The notes below the pieces were generated by a model, which saw only the letters and a list, made by a program, of their open reading frames with translations, did not search any database and was not told the origin of the DNA. A stretch of 64,000 nt of DNA from the NCBI RefSeq assembly GCF_037038585.1, contig NC_092520.1, positions 188,336,604-188,400,603 on the forward strand. Reading direction: 5' to 3'. This DNA comes from Patagioenas fasciata (taxonomy: Eukaryota > Chordata > Aves > Columbiformes > Columbidae). Shown piece after piece: positions 1 through 11,790 of this stretch. Positions within the stretch are counted from its first letter, which is position 1, and the number at the start of each line of letters is the position of its first letter. A program made the translations under genes and the position numbers.

Positions 1-3000
1 AAAAGCTATGTCAACCAGAAGCATTGCAAACAGGTAAAACAGCAGACTGATTCACAGGCTGGGTCAAACATAAGCGTGTTAGCATTTACACCTGTACCAC
101 AATACCCAGTCCTACTCTAATGACCAGGAACTGCCCAGTGTCCCAGCAGGAGGCAGTTTTTGACAAGGAAGTGCTCAGGCAGGGCTTTCTAACTGTCACT
201 AAAAAGAGCAATGTTAGCTGCCCTGCTGTAGCAGTAGTTTTACCCTTGGTAACAGGTCCCATGACACCTGAGAAGGCTGGTGAGCAAGCAGGTGGGAAGT
301 CCATACGGCAACCCACCAGTTGGTTATTATTGCCAAATCTTCTCTCCTTGCAGTTTCCTTCAGGGAGTTCAAATGGCAGGCTGCAGAATCTGAAAAATCT
401 CTAAATGACAATTTTCTGAATCAAGGCCTGGAAAAGCTTTGACCTTTGGCATTGCTTATTCTTGGATGTGCTTTCATCCTCCCTTTGCAAGTGGTCTGTG
501 TGGGTATGTGAGAGACCCATGGGAAACACATTCGGGGAGGCAAGATTAGAGTCTCTAGAAGGCAGGCTGTGAGAGCGAGGGGTATGACTGATGAAGTCTC
601 ATGTGTGAGAATGAAGTGGTTGTTCAAAACTTGCTCTTTCTAACAGCAGCTATAATCTAAATGAAAAATGCGGAACAGAAACTTTGTCATGTTGTTGAAG
701 GCTGTCTGAGAGTTGGGATTTTAAAAGTCCACCAGCACCTCTTCCTTAAAATGTTCCAGCCTGGGATCCAAGCGCAAGGGCTCAATCTGATTCACTTTGG
801 AGAGCTGCACTGTGCAAACACTTCAAACCCAACCCTTTCCTGAAACTGAGGAAGAGTAATCTCGGATAGTTTAGGCAGTCTATAAACTAGTCATCGGATA
901 GCTCATCTTTTATCAGCTGATAAAATGTCCCCTGACACAGCTTTGCTCTATTCTTGTCTCTCTTTCCTCTTCACTTACGTAGCTAAGACAGAATTCCAAG
1001 TGCAATCCATGGTTCTTACAGGCAAGACTGCTCTGGGCTGGCTGTCACCTGCCTGGAGAAACAAGTGGATTACTGGGGCAGAGCGGTAGAAGTGACGCAA
1101 TAAAAGTTTTATAAAACATTTTTCCAGTTTATAAAGGGGATTGTGAAAACTGGTACTGAATAGTGAGTGTGGGGCAACGGAGAGGTGGCGTGTGTCCAGT
1201 TGTGTCAGCACCACGCATGGCGGTGTGGGCACGTCAATGCCACCAGCTCATGTGGAGCTGTTCCAGTCACCAGTGTACGCTGAAAACACAGGGGTGTAGC
1301 CCACCTGAGTTCCTGTTTCCTGTGTAAGAGGAAAGAAGTATTGATGTAAAAGGAGGAGAAAATAGCAAATGATAGACCATATTTGCCAGATCTGAAGAAC
1401 TCTCTTAATTTACTGTACACATGTGTTTATAATCCACAATTTGGCTGACTTGATATGCCTTTACTAATAATAGAAATTTTAGATCCTTGAAACAGTACGT
1501 GCTTAAGAAAATACATGTTCTCATATGCTACTCCTGTTTGCAAAATAAACAAGCAAATATTAACAATGTATGAATAAAAATAATACACTTTTAAATGGCA
1601 TTTGCTGTATGTTCTGCCTCTCTTTCTGGTATATTATTTCAGAAAGCAAGTTTAAAGATGGACAATTCAAGATATGTAATAGCATTCCCTCAGCCACTGA
1701 CTTCTGCTTGATATATGTAGTGTAGTATATGCAACCACACATGAAACCAACACGAGACTGTCTGCCATCTGCTCTAATTTTTTCCATGCTTCCTCAATTC
1801 TGAGAAGGAAACTGGAAAATCTCTGATCTGCTCCATCTGTTTGCTTCATACAGTGCCACATGCCATCCCAGAAGAGCACAGACTACAGCAAATCAACTGG
1901 CTGAAGTGAGCTTGACTGATTTTTGTTACAAAAAACAAGAGTTATTTTAATTTTTCATTTATTTTCCAGATATAATACTAATAAAACTGGATAGACTTTC
2001 TGTGATTAAAGTAACATTGAAAGAAAATGCGGCACAAAGAAAACTTGCATTTACTTGCAACTCGTTTTGGCAGCTAACAGGCTTAAAAGTTCAGACTGGC
2101 ACAAAACTCGGACAGCAAAGTAACCTTCCTTTTTTTTCATTCACATGGATATTCACAGCCCTTAAGGATTGCTTACAATTTGTAGTGGACCCCAAAGAAA
2201 TCAGAATTGCAGTTGGAACAGCATCTTCCTGTAGTTACTGCTAGCACTAAACAAGTGCCATATTTTCACCCATGCTGATAAAGGGAGTGAAAGCAAAACA
2301 CAACTGTGCTGTTGGCCCTGAGTTGTCCCTGTAGCATCCTGGAAAACAGCTAAGACCAGGGGCCTAGGGAGGCTTCTCCAAACCCTCCTGCTCTGCTAAT
2401 CTTGGCTGCATCCCGCCTGTGCCGGGGTAACTCTCCCCTAATCAGTCAGCCAGGACAGTGCTTGGGAGAAGTATTTCAGCATTATCAGGAGTACAAGCAA
2501 ACCAAAGCAATGCAGGAAACTTTCTGGGATTAAAGAGAAAAATATATATTAGATTTCTGCTAGATGCTACAGATTTAAGATTTTTTGCTTTATTTGCTTT
2601 TCCTGTTCTACTGTGGCAGGTTTGAAGGAGTGAAGCGTGTAGCCCTCTGTGCTTGGATGCAGACAGATGTTGCTGTTTCTGATAACACCACTTGTAGTCT
2701 TTGATATCTCTATTTTTGTATATAACTAAAGAGAATGAAAAACTACTAATTCTGAGCTCTTTAGGAGAAAAGAAATAATCGTGTTCCCATCTACTGACAT
2801 TAGAGAGTTTGCAAGTGTGTGACTGAAGTGAAGAGTGGTGTCCAGGTGCACTGGTCCTACCAAGGAAGCCTCCAGCTCCTGTGAATTATACCAGTCATGA
2901 TATAAACATCTGTATGTGCATTTAGTAAAAGTAAAAACATTACTCTTGAGTACTACTGTGCTTTGAAAATAAGTGTGTGACAAACATCACTAATTTTAAA

Positions 3001-4179
3001 GGAGGAAGGAATTCCGTCAATATATTTCTTAAAATTACAACAAAGGACCTGTAGACACAGGTGCACATGCAAGTCATGAGATGCAGTTTATTCTTCCCTT
3101 AGTCATTACTGGACTAAATAACACTGATATACTTGTTCCACAGTCAAAAAATGCTCATACATTATCTTAACTTATTAAATTCATTTAATACTACAAATGA
3201 AATGCAACATTGCTTCTTCTTTACTTGACAGACACTCAAGAAGAACTGGTAGAGAGCAAGCAGCCATGTATAATAACCTTTTTACTTTGTTTTGAGAGAA
3301 AACTGTTATTTTATAACAACCAATGCTTAAAATGCCAATAAGCCAAAATACTAAGATGTAATGTGTGATCAGCACTCAGTGCATTAAGGGTCTCGGTAAA
3401 GTTTATGCCTTTTATTTCAGTCCACAGTAATGTTAACCACACTGTTCAGCTTTCTCATCTAACAGAACTCAGCAACACGCTGGATCACTGACTCCCCTAA
3501 GTGTATTCTAGCAAATGTTTACTCCTTCTGGAAGCTCATTGTGAAATCTAGCAGCTAACAACCATACTTCAGCTGAGAAATTTCTCTTTTCCCTTCTCCA
3601 AACTCTTTACATGATGCTATTTCTGGTTGTTGCTTTGCATTTTAAGTTCATTGATGGCAAAGAACCTGAAATGAACTTCCCAAGAAGTTGATCAAGAGAA
3701 ATCCCAAGAATCTAGTGTGGCACAGAGAGGGCAGCAGCAGGAGACATGTGCAGCAGCTGTGCATTTTGCATGGGCTCTGCAGTGACATGGAAGGAACAAG
3801 CTGCCTTCTCAGTGGAACTTTCTGAAGAAGTTTCCTTTTCAAATATATTTGTGAGTCATTGCTGCTAAGAAAGCTGAAAGACAGCACTTACAGTTAGCAT
3901 CTCTCTACCAGAAGAGATATTTCAAAGCTATGGGTCCATTGGAGTTTCTCATCTGGGAAGTAATATGTTAAGAGCAACTAACAGTTGAAATGGCTTATTT
4001 AGTCTACTCTAATAAGGGCAAAATACCCCATTATTTAAAACCATAAAGAGTTTAGGGAGTATTTTACCATTGCTTTTTACTATGAAGTAGGAAGGAAGTA
4101 AATTCAGCAGCAGAATCCGTGGTAACTATTCTCAAACAAATTCTCTGAAGCAAAAAGCGTATGACTCACCTCTTCTAGT

Positions 4180-4195
4180 AAAAAAAAAAAAAAAA
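4180..4195. repeat. A16 mononucleotide run
   Basis: Sixteen consecutive A residues. No retroposed body can be recognised next to it, so it is recorded only as a simple repeat. Confidence 0.95.
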
Positions 4196-7100
4196 GTTGT
4201 CCTTCCCTCCTGGGACACCACACTGATGTTGTTACAGCTGCTTCCATGTGGCATTTGCTGGACCATTGCTTCTCCTTTGTCTTTATGCCTGTTGGAATAG
4301 TTCTACTGCATTTGTGGTCAGGCTGAGGTACACGCAGGGAAAAATGCTGGAGCAGCAGAGCAGAGGCATTGCAAACTGTGTCACCCAGCCTGGAGCACCA
4401 AGAGGAATCCAACCAGAGAACGTGGAAAGGCCATTGATGTATCTGGGCTGGCAGCGAGAGTGTAGGAAGGCTTCTCTCCAGGAGGAGGCTCCTAGCTCTT
4501 TCTGTCCTAACACAGATTTTACCTACAGGCTAGTTCTAAATCAAGCTCAGCAGGCTCAACAGAATTCTTCCCAGTCTCTCAAGGAGAGATGCTTAAACTA
4601 CTACATTTACTATGGCTTTTCTAGATAGCAAATAGAGGAGAAAAAAAGTGGAGAACTTTGGAGCTGGGTTGGAAGGGTTTGGGTTGAGAATCAGTAAACT
4701 CTACTAACTTAATACAAGGGAAGAAAGAAATCCACCTTTGTGACACTGCAAATATTAATGAAAATTGAAGATTAGTGGAAATAATTACAACTTTAGCAAC
4801 TATATAAATTGATTTTTTAAAATCTTTTTTTTGGGGGGACACTAGCTGAAGGATTGATTTCCTGAAATGCAAATGAATCAGTGGAAGTAAGAATAGGAAA
4901 AAGACTCACTCTTGCAGAAAGAAAAAGGTTATTTGATTATTCATTCAGTACGATTCTAATTGAAGTAGATAGGAATTAGAAGGATGGGAAATACTCTAAA
5001 AATACCACTGATTATTTTTTCCATTATTTTTCTACACCTATGCTAATGATTTCACCAACTGCATATAAAAGCTGCCTGGTAATTTACAAAGTAACTGAAG
5101 AGCCTTTGAAATCATGGAACTGTGGATATTATTTTCGTCCAATTGAAGAATATACACAAGTGCTGACTGTTTCCAGTGTGAAAGTGATCAGAATAAATAT
5201 TTGATATTACGATTCTAAAAACTCTTTTCTACTACCTTTTTCCCTTGGGCTGGTTATGAAAGAAGAGCTTCCTTGGTTTTTCAGCCATTGAAAACCCAAT
5301 TTCCTTTTCTGGAAGTTTCTTACATTCTGAGAGATAAAACCCTTTCTATGGTGGCAAGGGAAAAATAAAGATTTTGGAGAAGCATAGAATGTTAACATTT
5401 TTATTCCCGTCCTGTTAAAATACCTGGATGAAAGGATGTCTCACAGCTTTAGCTGCAGTTCTTACAAGTTTTACTGCAGTACCAGGAAGGTACATTACGA
5501 CAAGCTATTAGTGCTCTTGTTCCTACAGCTAGTTCATGCTCTTTCATACTTTTTTTCCGAAGCCATTAGTGCATATTGTCTTTCTGCTATTAAAAATATA
5601 GAGGCTTTCAAGAAGGGCAAATGATCAACCATCTCACTTGGATTTGGATCCAATGTTATGTACTTCCCAGATACCCTAGCATACAGTATGAGAAAAAAAA
5701 AATGCATTTAGTAGACACGCTGCGTTATGTATGACTGAATTGATTTGATATAGCCTGGAAGATATTAGATCTAATTAAAAATTTCTGTCCTGTTAGACCA
5801 ATTGCCACTGCAGGAAAATGGATAAGACAATCAGAACACAGTTGAGACTTCTTTGTTCTGATAAAGCATTTCTGCTTGGATGATCTGGGCTGTGACACTG
5901 AGTGCTCACACTTTGAAAATCTGAAGCGTTAGACCCATAAGTGACCAGCTACATCTTTATCCTGTTTGGGTGAGAGCTACATCAGCCACAGAACGAGTGA
6001 CAAAAGGTCACTTCACATCATCTACTGCAGAGTACCAAACCAAAACAGAAATGATGATCTTTAAAAAAAAATTACTTTAGGAATAGACAGTCTGAACATA
6101 GTCCAAATATCCAGATCCAGGACCTAGAGGACTTAGCAAATTGTTGTTAAATGAGACTCTAAATCAATCTCTAATTTCACAGAAGAAAACCTAAGAGAAA
6201 AGAATATTTCAACTCACAGCAAGCATAAGCATCATACTAACCAAGAAGTTAGTATTAGATCAAAAATGTCAAATGCCAAACTTCTTTGGTTCCTGACGCA
6301 ATTCCACTGACTTCAGCCTAAGCTGATGGGTACGCCAATGACCTAAACTTCATTCCATAGCTTCTTTGAACAACTTGGAAGTACTAGAAGTCATAAATAT
6401 TTTAGAGGGCCTCTGAAAAATAAACAGAGATGAGACTAGCAATACTGCTATGCAAGGAGGAGGAGCACAAAGGAGGAGGTTTCCAACAAGGACACAGGCT
6501 TTGAAACCACAGCTCCGAGTTTTGCAAGGGCGTGTTAATTGTCACCATGAGGCAGGATTCCGCACCTTCATGTTTGCTTGCTGGTCACTTCAGATTAAAG
6601 TCAATTTTTGAGTTTTCCTCCTCTTACAGCTGTGATTCAAATAGAAAGTAGATAAGAACTGCTAGATTTATTTAGCCTTTGTTCATTAAAATATCAGACA
6701 AGAGTTATTAATGTTTATGAAGACATACGTTCTGTGAAATGTCGCCAAAACAAACATGTACGGCACACAAATTTAGGTAAATAACTCCATATTTTATTTT
6801 GCTGATAACCAAATTAAGAAGGATGTTTAAATAGTAGGTGGACTAAGATTGAATAAAATTACAGTGGCAGTGATACATAGAAAACTTAGGTTAGATTTAC
6901 GCTTTTTTAATTTGATCCCTTATTTTCTGTTCTCTATCAGCTAGAGTGATACTGCTTCAAATTATGTGATGGTGAAGAGGTTACACACCAAATAAATTAT
7001 CACATCAATGACCTATTAATTAAACTGAAAAAAATAAATATTAGATATCTTGGGATTTTGTTCGTTTTTGATAGTGCTGCTAAGTGGTGATTACTTACAC

Positions 7101-8635
7101 TAAGGTATGGAACTCAGATGGCATGAACTGAATCATTGGAACGGTGTCACAATCCCTCCTCTGTAACATACAGAATCTCCTGAAGAGAACCAGAAAACTT
7201 CAACTTACACATTGATACATTAATAGGAGCCACATCTATGTGTTCTCATTAACTACAAATACATTGAGACTTTTCCTGACTACACATTGTGTTTAAAAAA
7301 AGCTGGTAGTTTTATATGACATCACTTTCATCTGGACAGTGGGTGGAAAGACCCAGCTTGGCAGCTGGCTCTCGGTGCCACAGTTGGAAGTTCCTCCAGC
7401 ATCAACGAGAAAAGCAGATGTCAGAACCCCTTGGCCTTACAGCATCCATTTCCATTTATCTCCCTCCTCACCATGCATGGTGGGGATCCTCCACAAGGAC
7501 CTGAGGCCTCCAGGTGCCCTACAAAGCTTTGCTAGCTGAGACAGGTTCCCAGAGGCAGCTTGGCAGGTTGGACACCCAAAAGCCAGCCACTGCTCAGCAT
7601 CGTCAGCAAGCCACCCACAAACAGATGAGATACAATAACCTGCTGACACAAAAAAAGGGCAGAACAAAGGGAAAAAAGACACAGTGAGCTCTGCTTTTGG
7701 CCATGCCCAAAGCAAGCTGCTGTCTCCTTCTGGTGGCCCAGAGGGAAGGGTGCCCAGCACTGCTGTGCCTGGAGAGGAACGCCACGATGGCCAGGCCGCT
7801 CTGGTAACAGCATCAAAAAGTGGGGGGGGCGGGCAAAGAGAGAGACAATATGTTACCAAGCAGGGGTGAGGAACCCAAGAAAAGGACAGTAGTTTGAGTC
7901 TGTAAATAGAATTTTCTGTGACGAGAGCTCAGAAGTGTAAATAGTTAAAAGGCACTGGGAATTCTCTGTGGCCTTCTCTTTTTTTCCACTTTTAAAGGGC
8001 TCCAGTGGGGATTGTAGATAATGTGTAAAAGCTTGGCATCTCAACAGAGCCATAAACTTCACAGTACCACTGTAAATGTAAGGCTCATGTTTTGCTTATC
8101 ACTTTTACTCTGCAGTGATTGTTCATGCCAGTGATCCTCTGAGGGTGCAACACATGAAAGCTTCACTCATCCCTTCATTGCCATTAAGCTTCAAAGGTTT
8201 GGCTCTGTGTACAATTTAAAATCACTTTCTGTAGTAAAGCACTGTTATTACCTCAAGCAATGAGAATGAATATTCAGAAAAAAAAATCAACCTTGAAATA
8301 TAGATTTAGAATCAGCAGGTTAGTTTTCCTTTGCACGGATTTTTTTTCCTCCAGATATTTTAGGGATGTTGATGTTTTCACTAAGCTTCTCATTCAGAGT
8401 GACTCATAGCTGTGGCTTCCTATAACAGAAGGGATTCCTATTTGGACTCCCTACAAGGCACCTCCTTTCTATTTACATATAAATCAGATGCAGGAAGAGA
8501 TTAGCAGCCTCATTCCAGTAAATGCAAGCAATCCAGGTCCTCCAACATTCACCTTTAGCCAATTTGCAAAGAACTATGCTACAAGTGGTACAAAAGACTT
8601 GGGGAGGGGAAAGGTAGTTTGTTTTCCTTTGCCAG

Positions 8636-8640
8636 AAAAA

Positions 8641-8670
<30 letters not shown>
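8636..8670. repeat. A28 run followed by G and A6
   Basis: Twenty-eight A residues, a single G and six more A residues, the longest homopolymer in the window. It could be the tail of a plus-strand retroposed sequence, but the 100-150 bases before it match no family I know. It is likely to vary in length between individuals and between assemblies. Confidence 0.95.
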
Positions 8671-8671
<1 letters not shown>

Positions 8672-10259
8672 TGTTGCTTGAGCAAGTGATTATGATTGGA
8701 AAACCCAGTGGAAATCCCAGAAATAAAAGCAAACCTGTACTGACTTGAAACATAACTGCTAGAGGTACTGGTTGTTCCTTATTTTTCTGCTTTGGATACG
8801 AAGAAAAAAAAATGAAGTCAATCTTCCAGGCTTCGAGGGGAATAAGCAGCCCTATTAAAGGACCAATTTAAACCTAATAAAAGCCACTGAACTCTGTGCA
8901 CTGGGGTCATGCTGTTAACAATCTGGACTAAAAGGTAAACAGAGCATTTATTCAGCATGGAGCTGATTGGAGTGCAGTTAGAACAGGGAAATAACCTACA
9001 GGGACCAATGGAGGAAAATGGATGGGAAATCAGATTGAATTTGGAGTAATATGAACTAATACATCCAGACTAAAATAGCAGAGATGTTTGAAAAGCAGCC
9101 ATGGCGAGATCCCTCAGCCTGGCCAGATCGGATTTGGCTCCAGGGCAGAAAAATGGGTTGATTCTTTACAATTCGGGGCCCAGCAGGGAGAAGGGCAACC
9201 AGACCATCAGTGAGAGCTCTGAGTGCATAAATCTTGTGGAATAATGTAATTCTGCAAATGAGTCCTCCTTAGCACACTGCTCCTACACCCTGTTAATCTT
9301 AGCCTTGAGTCAAATTTATTTTAAGTCAGTAACTGTTATTAAAGTGAGCTTCCACACCAGAAAAATGTGCACATCATTGTTTCACCTGTATAGATATACA
9401 ATCTCTCTATGTAAAATGTATATACAACATATACACACACAGTATTATATAACTACCTGATGAAGCATATACACTGAGTATTGTATGACTGTATCGTGAC
9501 CATTTTTTTCTTGCTATTACAACTTCTCAGGGATTAATCAGGATCTCACTTCCACTGACGTTCATCTGGAGCCAGCAGTTACACCAATGAAAAACTTGTA
9601 TAAATTTACATTAGAATGAAGCTATTATAAACAGTTCCCACTGAAATATGTGTTTATATCTGACAGCCTGCAAGTTTTGCTCAGGAAACTAGTGAAAAGA
9701 AAAAACCTCTTCCAAAACAATTTCATTTGAAGAGACTCCAAGTTACGCACTCCAGTACTGTAAACAAGGTTCTCTTTTGAAATCTTATCTCCCATGAGAT
9801 CAACATTGAATACAGGTGAATTTGCCATCTAACCTTTCCTTTACAGACTTTTTTTGTCAGCATAAACATTTATAAAACACATATTAAGATCATTTGATCT
9901 GCTTAGGACCTGCTGCATCTAATCTGAAAGCCTTTTTGTAGGCTCAGCCTACATTTGTCACAGAATTTTCCAAATATCCTGGTGTAACTGAAACTTGACA
10001 GAGACTGTGTCTATATTATTGTGATTTTTTTAGATCATTTTCTTTGAATGTGGGAGGAAAGAAAAAGGGTCAAAAAAGTCAAGCTAGCACTTACAGTTGT
10101 CCATCTAGTATTTGGGAGTGCTTTAGACTTCATGTATGGTTTCAATTGCCACCTCTGTGCTTGCATTTTGAAATCAGGATACTACTGCTTCCCAGCTTAC
10201 CAGGTAAGCTGCTCTCACAATGTGCATTTCTTCCCAGTGGCCTGTCCCGTGCAACAGTA

Positions 10260-11790
10260 GTTGCCTGTCCAGCTTGGTTAAGCAGGGATGTTCCTCTTGA
10301 AATACAACAAAAAAGGAATTACATGGTCAGTGTAAACAACGTCAGACAACATGGGAGGCCTACAGAGATGCTGCTCACCACTGCAGGGAGGAAATTTGCG
10401 CTGTCAAAGCTCAATTAGAATTGAAGCTGGTTGGTACTGTGAAGGACAATAAAAAGGGCTCTTTTAAATATATTAATGGCAAAACGCAAACTAGAAATAT
10501 CATTGACCAATTACTTCACGAGCATAGCCAGCTTATTAACAGGGACATGGACAAAGCTGGGACATTTAATGCTTTCTTCACCTCGGTGTTCAACACTGAT
10601 GATGGACTTGGGGGGCCCATAACCCTGGGCTCGAAAACCATGGCTGTGAGAACTATAAACTCCCAATCAATTCGGAACTTGGATGGGATTTGCTTCTCCA
10701 GTTAAATCCCTACAAATTGATGGAGCCTGATGGGATTCATCCAAGGGTACTTAAAGAGCTGGCTGATATCATAGCAAGACTGTTCTCCATGGTCTTTCAA
10801 TGGGGTTCTGCAGAGATCCATCCTAGGGCCAGCACTCTTCAACGTTTTTATAAATTACGTAGACTCAGGACTTGAGAAATACTTAGTAAGTTTGCTGATG
10901 ACACAAAACTGGGGAGAGCTGTCAACACTCTGGAGGGCAGAGAGGCCCTGCAGAGGGATCTGGACAAACTAGAGAACTGGGCAACCACCAACCACATGAA
11001 GTTCAATGAGGGCAAGTGCCAGATTTTGCGCCTGGGACACAGCAACCCTTGCTGTACATATAGCCTGGGTGACGAGATGCTGGAAAACAGCTCTGCAGAG
11101 AGGAATCTGTGGATTCTGGTCAATGGCAAATTGAACACGAGCCAACAGTGTTCCCTGGCAGCCAAGAGGGCCAACCGTGTCCTGGGTGCATCAAGCACAG
11201 CATTACCAGCCAGGCAGGGAGGTGATTGTCCCGCTTTGCTCTGCACTGGTGCGGCCTCACCTGGAGCACTCTGTGCAGTTCTGGGTGCCACAGGATAAAA
11301 AGGATATAAAGCTACTAGAGAGTGTCCAGAAGAGGGCTATGAAGTTGGTGAAGGGTTTGGAGAGGAAGCCGTATGAGGAGCAGCTAAAGTCACTTGGCTT
11401 GTTCAGCCTGGAGAAGAGGACACTGAGGGGAGACCTCATTGCAGTCTACAGCTTCCTCACAAGGGGAGGAGGAGGGGCAGGTGCCAATCTCTTTGGCGAG
11501 CAATGACAGAACTTGAAGGAATGGCAAGAAGGTGTGCCCAGGGAGTTTTAGGTTGGACTTTAGGAAAAGGGTTTTTTTTGGTGAGAATGTCAAAAGACAT
11601 TAAACCACTGGAATAGGCTCCCCAGGGAGGTAGTCATTGCCTCAAGCTTGTCAGTATTCAAAGAGAGACTGGACAACATCCTCAGACACATGGTGTGAAC
11701 TGTGGAGTTTTCCTATGCAGAGACAGGAGTTGGACACAATGATCCTTGTGGGTTCCTTCCAACTCAAGACATTTAATGATTCTATGATTC
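10260..11790 (+). mobile_element. CR1 LINE, 5'-truncated with internal deletion
   Basis: Broken CR1 non-LTR retrotransposon. Near 10,265-10,300 the frame reads AWLSRDVPLEIQQKR, and near 10,430-10,600 it reads KDNKKGSFKYING and AFFTSVFNTDD. Both are typical of CR1 ORF2 between the endonuclease and reverse transcriptase (RT) domains. Downstream, 10,900-11,460 encodes the RT C-terminal part ([40 protein letters not shown]). The 3' end has the family tail GATTCTATGATTC (to 11,790), which fixes the plus orientation. Several frame changes and stops interrupt it. Compared with the copy at 27,290, roughly 480 bp of RT core is missing near 10,800: the text passes from the ELADIIARLFSMVFQ region straight to GVLQRSILGPALFN. 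A full-length CR1 is about 4.5 kb, so this copy is heavily 5' truncated, as is usual. The start is approximate. Confidence 0.92.

Larger units (their letters stand above)
1..10259. other. AT-rich intergenic DNA, no gene seen
   Basis: No open frame here is longer than about 140 codons, and none shows a recognisable domain, consistent splice sites or family motifs. The frames look like chance openings in AT-rich DNA. The stretch holds a 16-base A run (4180-4195), a 28-base A run (8636-8663), a GC-richer patch of unknown origin (about 7316-7870) and a motif-dense patch (about 8818-9360), described separately. It lies about 30-39 kb upstream of CAV2, where mammals have the TES-CAV2 interval. I see no LIM-domain Cys/His pattern of TES. 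Confidence 0.7.

Noticed and set aside
4248-4628. A 126-codon plus-strand frame with a hydrophobic, signal-peptide-like start (MAFAGPLLLLCLYACW)
   Set aside because: The rest has no domain, no Cys pattern and no splice or promoter support. A hydrophobic start in CT-rich DNA is expected by chance.
7437-7859. A 140-codon minus-strand frame in the GC-richer patch
   Set aside because: Low-complexity Ser/Pro/Leu-rich text without motifs, and overlapping frames are open on both strands.
8636-8670. The long A run as the tail of a processed pseudogene
   Set aside because: The sequence before it matches no gene or retroposon that I recognise, and no target-site duplication was seen.
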